From Stutzerimonas chloritidismutans AW-1 (GTDB lineage: Bacteria; Pseudomonadota; Gammaproteobacteria; Pseudomonadales; Pseudomonadaceae): a DNA stretch of 64,000 nt. Numbering within the stretch: the stretch's first letter is position 1; every line of letters begins with the position of its first letter. The translations under genes were made by a program, and so were the position numbers. Below, piece after piece: positions 9,084 to 18,962 of this stretch. The stretch spans positions 62,001 through 126,000 of the forward strand of contig NZ_AOFQ01000005.1 of NCBI RefSeq assembly GCF_000495915.1, read 5' to 3'. The notes beneath the pieces were generated by a model, which was not told the DNA's origin, did not search any database, and saw only the letters and a program-made list of their open reading frames with translations.

Positions 9084-11608
9084 CGATTGCGGAATTCATT
9101 CGAGAAAGCGTGCTGCGGCCGCGCCTGAAACAGGCAGGCGCCTTGGTGGTCTACGACGCTGACAGGCGCTACCGCGAGCAGTGTTTCGACTTGGCGGCCG
9201 ACAAGGTGCGGGTGGTGGATGCGTCTGAAAGCAGCATCGAAAGCCGTGAGGCAGCGTTGCAGGCACTGCGCGATGTGGGTCAGCCCAAGGCGCCGCTGGA
9301 AGGTGTATTGATCTATGTGCCGACCAAACGCCCGGAAACCGACGAGCAGAAGCAAGCTGATCCATTCGCCCTGTACGCAGAATGCGGCGCGGTGTTCCCG
9401 CAAGATGATGGCGATGAATACTTGAGCCTGTGCCTACGTGCGAGGCCGGATCACGCCACTGAGATTCGGCAGGTGTTTGCGACTTCTCCCTCTGGGCCGA
9501 CCTTCGCGGTGATCGATGCCATTGGCGGCGGCGTGAGCTGGCCGCAGTTGCGAGCCACTTTGCGGGTGGAATCGGGGCGCGAAATTCTGGCCGCACTGCT
9601 GGCACCCACTACCAGTCAATCCGAAGCACTCAAGGGGCAGGAAGGCTGGGTGCAAGAGGCGCGCGATTTCCTCCGCGCTACCTTGGGCCTGAGCGTGAAG
9701 ACGCGCGGCAAGACGTGGTCTGCCTTGGCGGATGAGCTGTGGCGCTACGTGCTGTTCAGCGAGTTTGTGTTTGATTTGCCGGTGGCACTGCCGGAGACCC
9801 TGAAGGGTGTGCCACACGCACCGATGGAAGCCAGGCCTATCGTCGAGGATGTGTGCGACCGGCTGCGCAGTGACCCCAAATCACGCGCGGCATACATCGA
9901 ACGTGCCGAGGCCATCGAGGCTGAACTCAATCTGACCGATCTTTGTGGTGCGATTGAAGACCTGGGCGAGCGCGACACCTTCCCCTTCGAGGAACGGACT
10001 TTCCTGCGCACGGCGATCAAGGGCATTGTCAGCGGCGACGCCGATGCCACACGCCGAGTGCTGACCCGTCACAAGAGTTCGGTATGGCTCGGCAAGGGCG
10101 AAAGCCAGGCCCAGTGGGAGTTGGTGCGGTCTGGCTTGAGCCTGGTTGAGGCCTGCGACGATTTTGAGCGCCAGCTACCGGATCATGCCCGCTCGCAAGC
10201 GGATCTGATCGACTTCTACCTGGGCAGCCTGCGTGAAGCAGACCGTCTGCAGCGCGAGTTTGAGCAAGCGGCGGGTGACTTCCTTGACCCACATGGCTTG
10301 ATGCATGAAGTGATCAGCCAAGCACGGGCGCGCTATCGCCGGTTGGCAGAGAAGGTTCAGGGCGTGTTTGTGAAGCACGTTGAGTCCGCCGGTTGGCCAC
10401 CCACGGGGCGCCTCGCCAATGCCGATGCCTTTGATCGGCTGGTGGCTGATCGACTCAAGGAAAGCGGACGCAATGTGGCCTACCTGATGGTGGACGCCCT
10501 GCGTTACGAGCTGGGCGTGGCCCTCGAAAAGCTGCTGGCGGAGGATGGTCCCGTCGAGCTCCAAGCGGCCTATGCGCAGCTACCGACCATTACCCTGGTG
10601 GGCATGGCGAGCTTGCTGCCGGGCGCTCGCACGGGGCTGACCCTATCGCTGGAGAACGATTCCCTGGTGCCGAAACTGGCAGGGGCGCCGGTGAGCAATG
10701 TCCCGCAACGCATGGGTGTGCTGGCCAAGCGGTACGGCGACCGGTTCGCTGAAATGCCGCTGAACGACTTTGTTCGCGGTAAGCCAAAGATTGCCGAAAC
10801 CGTCGACCTGCTGGTGCTGCGCTCCACGGAAATCGACAGCCAACTGGAAAGCAACCCCGAGACAACGCTAGGGCTGATCCCTGGCACGCTGAAGCTGATC
10901 CGCGTCGCGCTACACAAGCTGCGTGGCATGGGCTTCAAAGAGGCGGTCATCGTCACCGACCATGGCTTCTTCCTCAATGCGCAAGCGGAAGCTGGCGATG
11001 TGTGCGTGAAACCGCAAGGGAAATGGCCGGTGAATGCCCATGACCGCATGATGCTGGGCGACGGCACCGCCGATGGTCACAGCCTGGTCGTCAGCGCCGA
11101 GAAGGTCGGCATTCGTGGTGATTTCACGCAAGTGGCACTACCGCGCAGCATGGCTCCCTATCGCTCGGGGCACCTGTATTTTCACGGCGGGGCATCCCTG
11201 GCCGAGGCCGTTGTGCCGGTGCTGGTGGCCAGGCTGGATACCACCACCCATGCGGAATTGCGCAAGGTGGTGGTGGAGCTGAGCTACAAGAACGGCGCCA
11301 AACGAATAACTACGCGATTGCCGGTCATCGAAGTGATACTGGTGACAGACGATATGTTCTCGCAAGACATGAGCGTGGAGATATTGCTGGAAGCGCAGGA
11401 TGGCAAGGGCAATGTGGTGGGAGAGCCGCGCCCAGGCGGCGATGTGAATCCCGCGACCAGAACCGTGACCCTGATGCCAGGCCAGCGCAAGCAGATTGCG
11501 CTGCGGATGGATGATGAGTTCAGAGGCAAGTTCGCAGTCAAAGCGCTGAACCCGACGACTCTGGCGGCCTACAGCAATCTGGCGCTTGAAACCGACTATA
11601 CGGAGTGA
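9080..11608 (+). CDS. pglZ: BREX alkaline phosphatase-superfamily protein PglZ
   Basis: 842 residues from the ATG at 9080, which overlaps the previous stop as ATGA; a longer upstream frame exists but lies inside that gene. The PglZ domain shows YLMVDALRYELG near residue 469 (nucleophile region of the alkaline phosphatase fold) and VIVTDHGFFLNAQ near 623 (metal-binding D-H), followed by a beta-rich C-terminal region. PglZ is a core BREX component required for defence and methylation and is thought to act with PglX. The overall organisation resembles the PglZ type B group; that subtype is a judgement from memory. Confidence 0.9.
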   Translation: MTIAEFIRESVLRPRLKQAGALVVYDADRRYREQCFDLAADKVRVVDASESSIESREAALQALRDVGQPKAPLEGVLIYVPTKRPETDEQKQADPFALYAECGAVFPQDDGDEYLSLCLRARPDHATEIRQVFATSPSGPTFAVIDAIGGGVSWPQLRATLRVESGREILAALLAPTTSQSEALKGQEGWVQEARDFLRATLGLSVKTRGKTWSALADELWRYVLFSEFVFDLPVALPETLKGVPHAPMEARPIVEDVCDRLRSDPKSRAAYIERAEAIEAELNLTDLCGAIEDLGERDTFPFEERTFLRTAIKGIVSGDADATRRVLTRHKSSVWLGKGESQAQWELVRSGLSLVEACDDFERQLPDHARSQADLIDFYLGSLREADRLQREFEQAAGDFLDPHGLMHEVISQARARYRRLAEKVQGVFVKHVESAGWPPTGRLANADAFDRLVADRLKESGRNVAYLMVDALRYELGVALEKLLAEDGPVELQAAYAQLPTITLVGMASLLPGARTGLTLSLENDSLVPKLAGAPVSNVPQRMGVLAKRYGDRFAEMPLNDFVRGKPKIAETVDLLVLRSTEIDSQLESNPETTLGLIPGTLKLIRVALHKLRGMGFKEAVIVTDHGFFLNAQAEAGDVCVKPQGKWPVNAHDRMMLGDGTADGHSLVVSAEKVGIRGDFTQVALPRSMAPYRSGHLYFHGGASLAEAVVPVLVARLDTTTHAELRKVVVELSYKNGAKRITTRLPVIEVILVTDDMFSQDMSVEILLEAQDGKGNVVGEPRPGGDVNPATRTVTLMPGQRKQIALRMDDEFRGKFAVKALNPTTLAAYSNLALETDYTE

Positions 11609-11613
11609 GCCCT

Positions 11614-13707
11614 ATGGACGAACTCGACCAAAAACTAAACGCCACGTTCGACGGCAAAGTTCTTCGCAAGGACTTGCTGCATCGGATCAAAAAAGGCACT
11701 AACGTCCCGACGTTCGTCCTGGAGTTCCTGCTCGCCAAGTATTGCGCCAGCAACGACCAGGCGGAGATGGATGCCGGCATGGAGGCGGTGCTGTCCTCCT
11801 TGCAGGAGAACTACGTTCGCCCCGACGAAGCCAATGCCGCTCAGTCCAAGGTGGCCACCAAGGGCAAGCATCGCTTCATCGACAAGGTCCATGTCCGTTA
11901 CGTCGAAAAGGAAAAGCGCCACTGGGCATCGCTGGAGAACTTCAACTCGCAACGCATCGCCATCGGCGAGAAGTTCTACCGTGACAACGACAGACTGCTG
12001 GAAGGCGGAATTTGGGCCGAAGTCACCCTGGCGCACAACGACATCGATGAGGACGACTACGCGTTTTCCATCGAGGACCTGCGCCCGATCCAACTGACCC
12101 GTTTCGACTTTGACCGCTATGCAGAAGGCCGGGCAGCCTTCACCCGAGATGAGTGGATCGCGGCGGTTCTGCGCTCTGTGGGTCTGGAGCCCAACAAGCT
12201 CTCGAAGCGCGTTCAGATGCATTTCATCGCCAGGCTGGCCGCTCTGGTGGAGCCCAACTTCAACTACATCGAGCTGGGCCCGCGCGGCACCGGCAAATCC
12301 TACTTCTTCAGCGAGTTTTCGCCCTACGCCACGCTGATCTCGGGTGGCCAGGCGACCAAGGCCACACTGTTCTATAACAACGCGCGTCGCAAGGTGGGCC
12401 TGGTCGGCTTTTGGGACACGGTGGCCTTTGACGAAGTTGGCGGTATCAAGGTCAAAGACCCGGACACCATCCAGATCATGAAAGACTTCATGGCTAACGG
12501 ACGTTTTTCGCGCGGGGCCGAAGTCATCGCCGATGCCAGCCTGAGTTTTGTCGGCAACATCGATGTGTCTGTGCAGCAGGTGGTCAATTCCAACGAGCAC
12601 GACCTGTTTCAGCCCTTGCCACCAGAGCTCGACCTGGCCGTGATGGACCGCTTCGCCGCGTACATCCCGGGCTGGGAAATGCCCAAGAACAGCAGCGAGT
12701 TCCTGACCAGTAATTACGGATTCATCACCGATTACCTGGCCGAGGCCTTCCACTACCAGTTCAAGCACACGAACCGCTACGAAGAAGTTAGCAAGCGCAT
12801 CCGGCTCGGTAAGTCGATTGAGGGGCGTGACGAGAAAGGCATCAAGAAAACCGTCTGCGCTTTCTTGAAGGTCTTGCATCCGAATGGGCCACCGACCGAC
12901 GAAGAGTTCGAGGAATACGTGGCCTATGCGACGGAATGCCGCCGTCGTGTCAAAGAGCAGATGAACAAGCGCAAGCCGGATGACGAGTTTGCGCGCATCA
13001 ACCTGTCCTACTTCAAGGCCAGCGGTGAGGAAGTGGTGGTCTTCTGCCCGGAGTCGAAGGATGCGCCCGCGACGCAAGAACCGGCTCGTCGTCGTTTGAG
13101 CCAGGCGGATGGCCAGCCTGCTGAGGCAGTCGAAGTGCAGCCCGTCGCCCAGCCGGCGCCTGCTGCAGCAGTGGAACCTCCAGTGGCGCCGGTACAGCCT
13201 GCTCCGGCACCAACGGTGGTTGCTCCGTCATCGGTCGAGCTCAAGGAACAGCACTTCACCATCCTCTATGGCGATACCGGGTACAGCTATGAGTCGATCC
13301 TCGGCCCCTACCTGCAAGGCGCGAAGTCCGTCGTCATCGAAGACCCGTACATCCGGCTACAGCACCAGATTCAGAACTTCGTGCGCTTCTGCGAGACGGT
13401 ACTGAAGGCTGGCACCGTGAAGAAGATCAGCCTAATCACCGGCTACGACGACAAGACCCAGTTGGCCGACATCGCCGAAAAGCTCGATGAGCTGAAGCAA
13501 AGTCTGCTGGAGTTAGATGTCGAGCTAGAGGTGAAGCTCAACCCGAACATCCATGACCGCGAAATCAGACTGGATAACGGATGGATCATCAAGATTGGCC
13601 GTGGACTGGATTTTTACCAGAAGCCAGGGGGATGGTTCGAGGTTGGTGCAAACGATCTGAGTCTGCGCAAGTGCCTTGAAACCAAGGTGGATATCTTTCG
13701 AGCATGA
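11614..13707 (+). CDS. brxL: BrxL-type AAA+ protein with MITD1-like phospholipase D-fold C-terminus
   Basis: 697 residues from ATG 11614 (GGAG 8 bp upstream; a GTG at 11605 is also possible). The BrxL core shows Walker A GPRGTGKS near residue 222, FDEVGGIK (Walker B region) and the conserved block MDRFAAYIPGWEMPK. A Pro/Ala-rich linker (about 490-540) follows. Instead of the usual Lon-like protease end, residues ~543-697 hold YESILGPYL, VVIEDPYIRLQHQ, VRFCE, IHDREIRLDNGWIIKIGRGL and ETKVDIF, which match the MIT C-terminal (PLD-like) domain of human MITD1 almost motif for motif. BrxL forms DNA-binding hexamers in BREX defence. The C-terminal domain may recruit a partner or membrane; that is inference. 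Confidence 0.88.
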   Translation: MDELDQKLNATFDGKVLRKDLLHRIKKGTNVPTFVLEFLLAKYCASNDQAEMDAGMEAVLSSLQENYVRPDEANAAQSKVATKGKHRFIDKVHVRYVEKEKRHWASLENFNSQRIAIGEKFYRDNDRLLEGGIWAEVTLAHNDIDEDDYAFSIEDLRPIQLTRFDFDRYAEGRAAFTRDEWIAAVLRSVGLEPNKLSKRVQMHFIARLAALVEPNFNYIELGPRGTGKSYFFSEFSPYATLISGGQATKATLFYNNARRKVGLVGFWDTVAFDEVGGIKVKDPDTIQIMKDFMANGRFSRGAEVIADASLSFVGNIDVSVQQVVNSNEHDLFQPLPPELDLAVMDRFAAYIPGWEMPKNSSEFLTSNYGFITDYLAEAFHYQFKHTNRYEEVSKRIRLGKSIEGRDEKGIKKTVCAFLKVLHPNGPPTDEEFEEYVAYATECRRRVKEQMNKRKPDDEFARINLSYFKASGEEVVVFCPESKDAPATQEPARRRLSQADGQPAEAVEVQPVAQPAPAAAVEPPVAPVQPAPAPTVVAPSSVELKEQHFTILYGDTGYSYESILGPYLQGAKSVVIEDPYIRLQHQIQNFVRFCETVLKAGTVKKISLITGYDDKTQLADIAEKLDELKQSLLELDVELEVKLNPNIHDREIRLDNGWIIKIGRGLDFYQKPGGWFEVGANDLSLRKCLETKVDIFRA

Positions 13708-13823
13708 GATTTGGGGCCTGTGGTGAGCTTGTCTACAACGATTGAAGCTGCCGGAGGCCCAGCGACTGCGTTGCCCGCGAGCCCGATCGCGGCACGCTGG
13801 GACGACATTGGTTTGTTGTGTCG

Positions 13824-14291
13824 CTATTCCACAGGGGAAAATACTGATCCTTGGCCCGAACTTGGCACCAACTCAATATACATGGCACTTCGTCCAACAA
13901 TGACAGCGAGCGTTGGTCGCTTATCCCGACGCTTGGCCGACAGACGGTTCCATTCCGATCTATCGAGGCCAGACGGGTTGGGGTTGTCTTCCGGATGGGT
14001 GTGCCATTCGCCCAAATAGCGGATGGTTCCCTGGCTCGCCGTCCATCGAGCCAGTGCAATGGCTTCGTGGCCGAATGGCATTCTCTCGAACAGGTAGCGA
14101 AACCGTTTGTCCCATGCCGTGGGAACCGTTGCATGCTCAATGAGCATGTGAGTTCCATGGACCGAACCGAGTAGCAGCCCGCCAGCTTCGCAGTCAGAAT
14201 CACTGGCCTGGACATGCTGGCGGAAGGTCTCCAGCGTGGACTTCGAAAAATGCAGCAGCGTTCTGTTGTCGTCGGCCGCCCAAGAACTCAT
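13824..14291 (-). CDS. cap3: CBASS JAMM/JAB peptidase Cap3
   Basis: 155 residues from ATG 14291, which overlaps the cap2 stop as ATGA; upstream TTG/ATG starts inside cap2 are less likely. The zinc isopeptidase signature is complete: E35, H97-T-H99 and S107/D110 in WHTHPEDNPNPSGLD. Cap3 removes the CD-NTase from Cap2-generated conjugates and so limits CBASS activation. It is the last gene of the operon and converges on brxL, with 116 bp between them. That spacer contains a 6-bp stem (CCGCGA/TCGCGG) with no clear U-tract. Confidence 0.9.
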   Translation of the reverse strand: MSSWAADDNRTLLHFSKSTLETFRQHVQASDSDCEAGGLLLGSVHGTHMLIEHATVPTAWDKRFRYLFERMPFGHEAIALARWTASQGTIRYLGEWHTHPEDNPNPSGLDRSEWNRLSAKRRDKRPTLAVIVGRSAMYIELVPSSGQGSVFSPVE

Positions 14292-15919
14292 GAATTGCAT
14301 AAGGGACATTCCCGATCCCGCGGCGGATCGCAATCGGGTGTGGCAAGCTGCTGTGCGCGGTCGATCAACCTGGTTCGTAACGCGGGGGTATAAACGCCGT
14401 TGACCCAATCGAGGGTCATCTCAGCGCCCAGGCTGGCAGCGTGCACCGACACCGAAGCGGGGAATGGCACGTACAAGCCTTCGCATCCATGCCCCGCCAG
14501 AATGGCAGGAAGAGGATCAGTGATAGAACGGAACTCGCCTCTTCTGTTGCTATGCCAAAGACATCGATAGCACGCATCAGATGCTTTCGTCCTCAGGAGC
14601 GCACGGACAGCCGTTCCCGGCCCCTCGATCCAGACCGAAAGCATGGGCGTCGGAGGCGGATAGTGGCCGCACAGCCAATGCCCGAGAGATTCTTCCCCGG
14701 TGGCATCTATGAGCAGGTCCAGCTCTCCCAGTTGGGCATGCCTGACATCCACGGGCAGCGCGCGAATCTCGGCGCCTGGCGCCAAGCGCTTGAGTTCCTT
14801 CGCCATAGCCTCGGCCTTGTTCGACAGCAGGTCCGGGAATCCGAGGCGATGGCGCCCGATGTTTTGCGGGAGAAAGCAATCGAAATCCACCAACGTGAGT
14901 TTTCCGCCACATGTCCCCGCCCCAGCCTTGACAAGCATGTCCGACAGATAGCCACCAATCGTGCCGCATCCAACGACGGCGATGTTCTTCCCTGCAAGCG
15001 TCTTTGAGTTCGGCATGTTCCGCTGGGCAAGGTACCGATCGTCAATTCTGATCACCGAAATGGGCACCACCTTCAACCCATAGCTCGAATCCCTGCGATC
15101 TGCGAGCTTGCTCTTTTGGACAGGACTTTGGCGGTCGTAGAGAACCGCAAAGCCATAGGTCATCAGCGGAGACTCGATGACGATCAGAACTCCGTTGGCC
15201 TTCTTCCTCTCCCCCTCCTTGATACGCTCGTGAATCTTGCGCCGGCACCGGGGATCAAGAGTGCTCTGCCACGCCAGGATATCCCCGACTGTTTCAGGAG
15301 GCCAATTGCTAGTCAGAGGGCGCGGTTGAGCACCGGTCTTTACTCGGTAAGTCAGCACCGTTCTATCGGTGACCTGGTAGCCGAGCGACTTCAGCTTTTC
15401 AGTTGTTCGATCTTCGTTGTCGGTGATGAACCACAAGGGGCACCCATTGGCATGCGCGACGATGCAGTTCTGTCGCCCTAGATCCTCGCCTTGCATGTCC
15501 ACGAAACAATGCCAGCCGCGCCAATAGGCGAAGAACTCTTCCGCGAGGTCTTCGATCATCTCCCCCTGCATGATCTGCCCGAACACGACGGCCGCGCGTT
15601 GCAGGCACGCCAGCGACTGTCCGACAGGATCGTAGATGTCCAGAACGACGGTGCCCTTGGCGAGATAGCAAAGCCCGCCATCTGCGCCAAGATGAGGAAC
15701 CGCTGCGGGCAGCTCAGGAGGGATTTCCAGCAGCCGGATGCGAGGCAAGTCGAAGAACGTGGGGTCGAGCTGGACTTCGCACGGACAACCCTTGTCCGCT
15801 TGGGGCGAGGTCAACCGCCCGTGCAGCCTGAACCAGCCGTCATCCGTCTTGCCAACAAACGCGAAGCCTCGCTGCTTGAAGGCCTCGATCACGTCTGCGA
15901 CCGCTGCGGCGCTGCTCAT
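14288..15919 (-). CDS. cap2: CBASS ubiquitin-like transferase Cap2 (E2-E1 fusion)
   Basis: 543 residues. The N-terminal E2-like domain has a candidate catalytic cysteine at Cys84 (GGLCYL). The C-terminal ThiF/E1 adenylation domain has the ATP loop VVGCGTIGG at residues 315-323, LVDFD, the conserved N-x-x-R helix (QNIGRHRLG) and LLIDATGEE. Candidate E1 cysteines are in ACYRC, and the protein ends with CPLC. Cap2 conjugates the C-terminus of the CD-NTase to targets and primes it for cyclic-nucleotide synthesis. It overlaps the cyclase gene by 4 bp and cap3 by 4 bp, the usual type II CBASS coupling. Confidence 0.92.
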   Translation of the reverse strand: MSSAAAVADVIEAFKQRGFAFVGKTDDGWFRLHGRLTSPQADKGCPCEVQLDPTFFDLPRIRLLEIPPELPAAVPHLGADGGLCYLAKGTVVLDIYDPVGQSLACLQRAAVVFGQIMQGEMIEDLAEEFFAYWRGWHCFVDMQGEDLGRQNCIVAHANGCPLWFITDNEDRTTEKLKSLGYQVTDRTVLTYRVKTGAQPRPLTSNWPPETVGDILAWQSTLDPRCRRKIHERIKEGERKKANGVLIVIESPLMTYGFAVLYDRQSPVQKSKLADRRDSSYGLKVVPISVIRIDDRYLAQRNMPNSKTLAGKNIAVVGCGTIGGYLSDMLVKAGAGTCGGKLTLVDFDCFLPQNIGRHRLGFPDLLSNKAEAMAKELKRLAPGAEIRALPVDVRHAQLGELDLLIDATGEESLGHWLCGHYPPPTPMLSVWIEGPGTAVRALLRTKASDACYRCLWHSNRRGEFRSITDPLPAILAGHGCEGLYVPFPASVSVHAASLGAEMTLDWVNGVYTPALRTRLIDRAQQLATPDCDPPRDRECPLCNS

Positions 15920-17058
15920 CCAGCTTTCGTTCGTCCGATGAGTTCGCTAGGACCAGCAGTAGCGGGAGCCGCGGCAATGGTGGCGGCAACGGACACCACC
16001 TTGACCCGATCCGGCTCGTTCGGAAAACGCGGGCCGAATTCGCCTCGCATCCAGATGCAGGCCTGTGAAGGACTGCCGGCGCCGGTTGCTCCGCGAAGCA
16101 CCTTCTCAAACTCTTCGAATGCTATGGCCGCATCTTCGACACCCGCTTGGCCAAGTCGCTCCGTGAGCGATTCGGACTCTTCCACGGGGTTGTTCACTCC
16201 CCCACGCAACCGGGCTGGCAGTGCCGCGACGACATCCAGCAGAGCGAGGTCGTCGCGCCTATCGCGTTTCTCAAAGAGCGGGGCCGCGGCGGCCATCAAC
16301 AGGATCGAGGCAGGTCCTCCGCTGGACCACTTCCAATCGCGGAACGCCTTCAAGTAACGAACCACGCGGCGGAACTGCTCCCCCTTGGCCTCCACTTCGC
16401 CCAGGAACCATTCCTTCACGGGCCTCGGGTCAGAGGACATCCAGTTGCATTCACGATGGGCCAGGAGAACCTTGTCAGCCGGCAGCGCGGTCCAGGCATC
16501 GCGCTCTGCCATGTTCACCGCTTCCGTCAGCGAGTCGTAGCCATATCGCTCCATCGAAGCCTTTGCGAGCGTGACAAATTCCTCGTCGGGAATGGCGTAC
16601 AGAGGAATATCAATGTGGGCATACGCAGCAATGACGATGCGGATGCATGTCGGCTTGTCGGTGACAAGCTTCCACCGCCTTTCCTCGACCAGCGGCTTCA
16701 ATGCTTCTTCCGCAGCGGCAAAGAACACCGTCGCCGCAGTGCTGGGACGCTTCGTCTGCGAGACGAAACTCATTGGCAGATAGCAGCCATCATCGACATC
16801 CGCCTGCTGAGGGTGTTGTGCCGGGGCGTTCAGCGTCTTGTATGCCCACGACCCTTGCGTGAAGAAGCGCGGCTGTGGCACGTCTTCCGTGTATCCGTTT
16901 GCCCTAAGCACGCGGGGGATGCCTGTGCGCAGGCAGTCCCTGACGTCAGTGCGTGCGCTGGCGATCCAGGCGCGCTGCCCAGGCGTCAGATCCAGCTCGT
17001 CGTGCATGCAGGATTCGTCATCAAGGGTGGTGAAGAAGAGTGGGCTCAAGTTCAGCAT
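15916..17058 (-). CDS. CBASS DncV-like cyclic-oligonucleotide synthase (CD-NTase)
   Basis: 380 residues from ATG 17058, which overlaps capV by 7 bp; the longer upstream frame runs inside capV. Nucleotidyltransferase signature: GS at 69-70 (TQGSWAYKT), then the metal-binding pair D87-V-D89 (QADVDDG). A later Asp in [12 protein letters not shown] is a candidate third metal ligand. Size and motifs fit DncV-like enzymes, which make cGAMP or related cyclic dinucleotides on phage infection. The product binds the CapV phospholipase encoded upstream. Which cyclic nucleotide is made cannot be read from the sequence; 3',3'-cGAMP is the default for CapV-linked enzymes. Confidence 0.92.
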   Translation of the reverse strand: MLNLSPLFFTTLDDESCMHDELDLTPGQRAWIASARTDVRDCLRTGIPRVLRANGYTEDVPQPRFFTQGSWAYKTLNAPAQHPQQADVDDGCYLPMSFVSQTKRPSTAATVFFAAAEEALKPLVEERRWKLVTDKPTCIRIVIAAYAHIDIPLYAIPDEEFVTLAKASMERYGYDSLTEAVNMAERDAWTALPADKVLLAHRECNWMSSDPRPVKEWFLGEVEAKGEQFRRVVRYLKAFRDWKWSSGGPASILLMAAAAPLFEKRDRRDDLALLDVVAALPARLRGGVNNPVEESESLTERLGQAGVEDAAIAFEEFEKVLRGATGAGSPSQACIWMRGEFGPRFPNEPDRVKVVSVAATIAAAPATAGPSELIGRTKAG

Positions 17059-18053
17059 GCGGCCTCCGGAACATTCTTGTTGGGGCCGTGATAGAAGATG
17101 GGAGCGCCGGCCTGGTGCGCTCGAAATGGTTGGAAAAGAGGATCGCCGAGCGCACGCTGCGCCGCGTGGTTGCCGCGATCCTTGAGCGTGTTCGTGGCGC
17201 CAATGGAAACCCGATCCAGCGCCTTCACGTCCTTGCTTTGATCCGGTGTCGCCTTGTCGTCGATCTGGAAGTAGTTGTTGCCCAGCGCCTGCCGCAGCAT
17301 GTAGTCCACCGACGACTCCTGGGCGGAGATCACGAGGTCGAAGAGTCCCCCACGCCACTTGCCGAATCCGCGGTCGAGGCTGGCGCCGCCGCGAACGGTC
17401 GCACCGATGGTCATCGTGCCGATGGCGAGGACCCGAACCAGCGCATCCTGTTTCGGCGCCAGGAACGTCTTGACTTCGTGCAACCCGAAGAGGCCCGGGG
17501 CATTGCCCACCAGCCCCCCGTCCGCGAAGACACCGCGGTCGTTGCGCGCCAGAGGGAAATAGACCGGCGCGGCAGCAGTCGCCAATGCCACATCAACGAC
17601 CTTCATGCGGTGATCCAGCTCAAAGGATGGATGGTGCGGTGTCTTGAAGAACTGCCCACGTCCCGTCGAGTAGTTGACTGCCGGCACAAGAACACGATGT
17701 TTCAGGTCGCCTATCGTGGTCCCTTGGAAGCGCTCGGTCAGCACTTCCTTCAATCCCGCTGGGTCATGCTTTGCGGTCAACCAGAATCCAAGAAGCTGCC
17801 GTGGAAGGCTGCGGCAACCAAAGATGCGGCTGCCCTGTTCTTCAAACAGTGCCTTGAGTTCGTGGGCCGGAATTTCCGCAGCCAGCCCCAAAGCGAGCAT
17901 CCCTCCTGCCGATGTGCCGCAAATCAGATCAAAGTGCGAAGCGATCGGACGACCCAGCGCGGTTTCGAGTTCGGCGAGAACCGTGGCGGTGTACAGGCCG
18001 CGATAACCGCCCCCTGACAGGGCGAGCACATGGTAGGTAGGGATGCCCGTCAT
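17052..18053 (-). CDS. capV: CBASS effector CapV, patatin-like phospholipase
   Basis: 333 residues. It has the oxyanion loop SGGGYRG (13-19), the nucleophile elbow GTSAG (46-50, Ser48) and the catalytic DGG (178-180), the full Ser-Asp dyad of patatin phospholipases. CapV is activated by the cyclic dinucleotide from the adjacent synthase and degrades inner-membrane phospholipids, killing the infected cell before phage release. The order capV, synthase, cap2, cap3 is that of the Vibrio cholerae prototype. The gene starts 6 bp after the stop of the DUF2188 gene. Confidence 0.93.
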   Translation of the reverse strand: MTGIPTYHVLALSGGGYRGLYTATVLAELETALGRPIASHFDLICGTSAGGMLALGLAAEIPAHELKALFEEQGSRIFGCRSLPRQLLGFWLTAKHDPAGLKEVLTERFQGTTIGDLKHRVLVPAVNYSTGRGQFFKTPHHPSFELDHRMKVVDVALATAAAPVYFPLARNDRGVFADGGLVGNAPGLFGLHEVKTFLAPKQDALVRVLAIGTMTIGATVRGGASLDRGFGKWRGGLFDLVISAQESSVDYMLRQALGNNYFQIDDKATPDQSKDVKALDRVSIGATNTLKDRGNHAAQRALGDPLFQPFRAHQAGAPIFYHGPNKNVPEAAC

Positions 18054-18059
18054 GGCGCT

Positions 18060-18284
18060 TCAACCCTTCGGCGGGAAGGGGTCGTTGCCGTGGCTGTCCT
18101 TGTCACGGATACGTCCATCCGGACGATGGATGACGAGTTCGGACTGCTGGTTGCGTGCGATACCCCTCGCTGCGTCAATGGCCTGTTGCTGCGTGTCGTG
18201 CACGGAGGTCGCCCGCTGATTGCCGGCTCCCTTGACGGCCCAACCGTCCTGATGAGGAACAACATGCTGATTCTTGCCTGCCAT
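18060..18284 (-). CDS. Small DUF2188-type protein, first gene of the CBASS operon
   Basis: 74 residues with the DUF2188 pattern: HVVPHQDGWAVKGAGNQRAT, then a tail HRPDGRIRDKDSHGNDPFPP. A strong ribosome-binding site (AGGAG) lies 7-8 bases before the ATG. It is separated from capV by only 6 bp, so it is almost certainly co-transcribed with CBASS. The biochemical function of the family is unknown. Its basic, soluble character and lead position suggest a regulatory or housekeeping role, but nothing in the sequence decides this. Confidence 0.75.
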   Translation of the reverse strand: MAGKNQHVVPHQDGWAVKGAGNQRATSVHDTQQQAIDAARGIARNQQSELVIHRPDGRIRDKDSHGNDPFPPKG

Positions 18285-18430
18285 GATGGCTCTCCTACAG
18301 TGGAACTATCGAAGACCCAGCCGCTCGACTGGGTTGTCAACGGCCGCCCGCTGTAGCACAATTCGTTGCTCACGCAGACAACAGGAAGGCCAAGCCAATC
18401 CAACCTGGAGCAGGCGTAAAACCTGCATCC

Positions 18431-18448
18431 GTTGTCTGGCTGGACAAC
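18431..18448. promoter_or_regulatory. Candidate CapH operator (perfect inverted repeat)
   Basis: GTTGTC, a 6-bp spacer (TGGCTG), then GACAAC, a perfect dyad, in the divergent region between the CBASS operon and the capH/capP-like pair. Isolated half-sites with the same sequence lie at 18333-18338 (GTTGTC) and 18377-18382 (GACAAC), closer to the CBASS start. The spacing and position fit an XRE-family dimer controlling both promoters. Binding by the adjacent repressor is inferred. Confidence 0.55.
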
Positions 18449-18570
18449 AATGTATCAGAGCGCGTGTGCCGGTGCAACTTGCGTGCGGCGTGCACCTCTG
18501 AACATCAACCGGACGTGGAGGGCAACAGAGGGCTTGGCCCTTCTTCCCGCAACCGCAAGGATCAGAACTC

Positions 18571-18960
18571 ATGCCGCAAACAGGCCTAGGCGTCGCCCTC
18601 AAGACGCTACGCGAACGCAGAACCCTTTCCCTGCGTGAGATCGGCCAGCTATCGTCAGTTGATCATGCTTATGTCCACCGCCTCGAAACAGGCGAGAAGA
18701 CAAACCCATCCCAAGACTTGGTTGAGAAGCTGTTGAAGGTTCTCAAGCCGGGAGAAAGAGATGCCGCACTCGTGATGTGGCTGGTTGACCACGCAGACGC
18801 TGATCCAAGCCTTGTTGAATTCGTGCTACAAGATCCCTCGATCAGCATCGATGTTTTTTCGGCCGCGGCTGGAGTCAGGCATCGGGGAAATGCGAGGCCT
18901 GACCCCGCGACGCTCATCGCCCGAATCAAGAAGGCCTTCGACGACGACGAGGACGACTGA
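18571..18960 (+). CDS. capH: XRE-family repressor, CapH-like
   Basis: 129 residues. A helix-turn-helix occupies about residues 8-65 (LKTLRERRTLSLREIGQLS and VDHAYVHRLETGEKTNPS). The C-terminal part is acidic and ends IKKAFDDDEDD. It is divergent from CBASS and followed after 2 bp by an ImmA/IrrE peptidase gene. This pairing matches the CapH-CapP module, in which CapH represses the CBASS operon until it is cleaved by CapP after DNA damage. The assignment rests on context plus family, so the symbol is tentative. Confidence 0.75.
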   Translation: MPQTGLGVALKTLRERRTLSLREIGQLSSVDHAYVHRLETGEKTNPSQDLVEKLLKVLKPGERDAALVMWLVDHADADPSLVEFVLQDPSISIDVFSAAAGVRHRGNARPDPATLIARIKKAFDDDEDD

Positions 18961-18962
18961 AC

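Noticed and set aside
13776..13793. CCGCGA/TCGCGG hairpin between brxL and cap3 as a bidirectional terminator
   Set aside because: The stem is short and neither side has a U-tract, so it is not strong enough to annotate.
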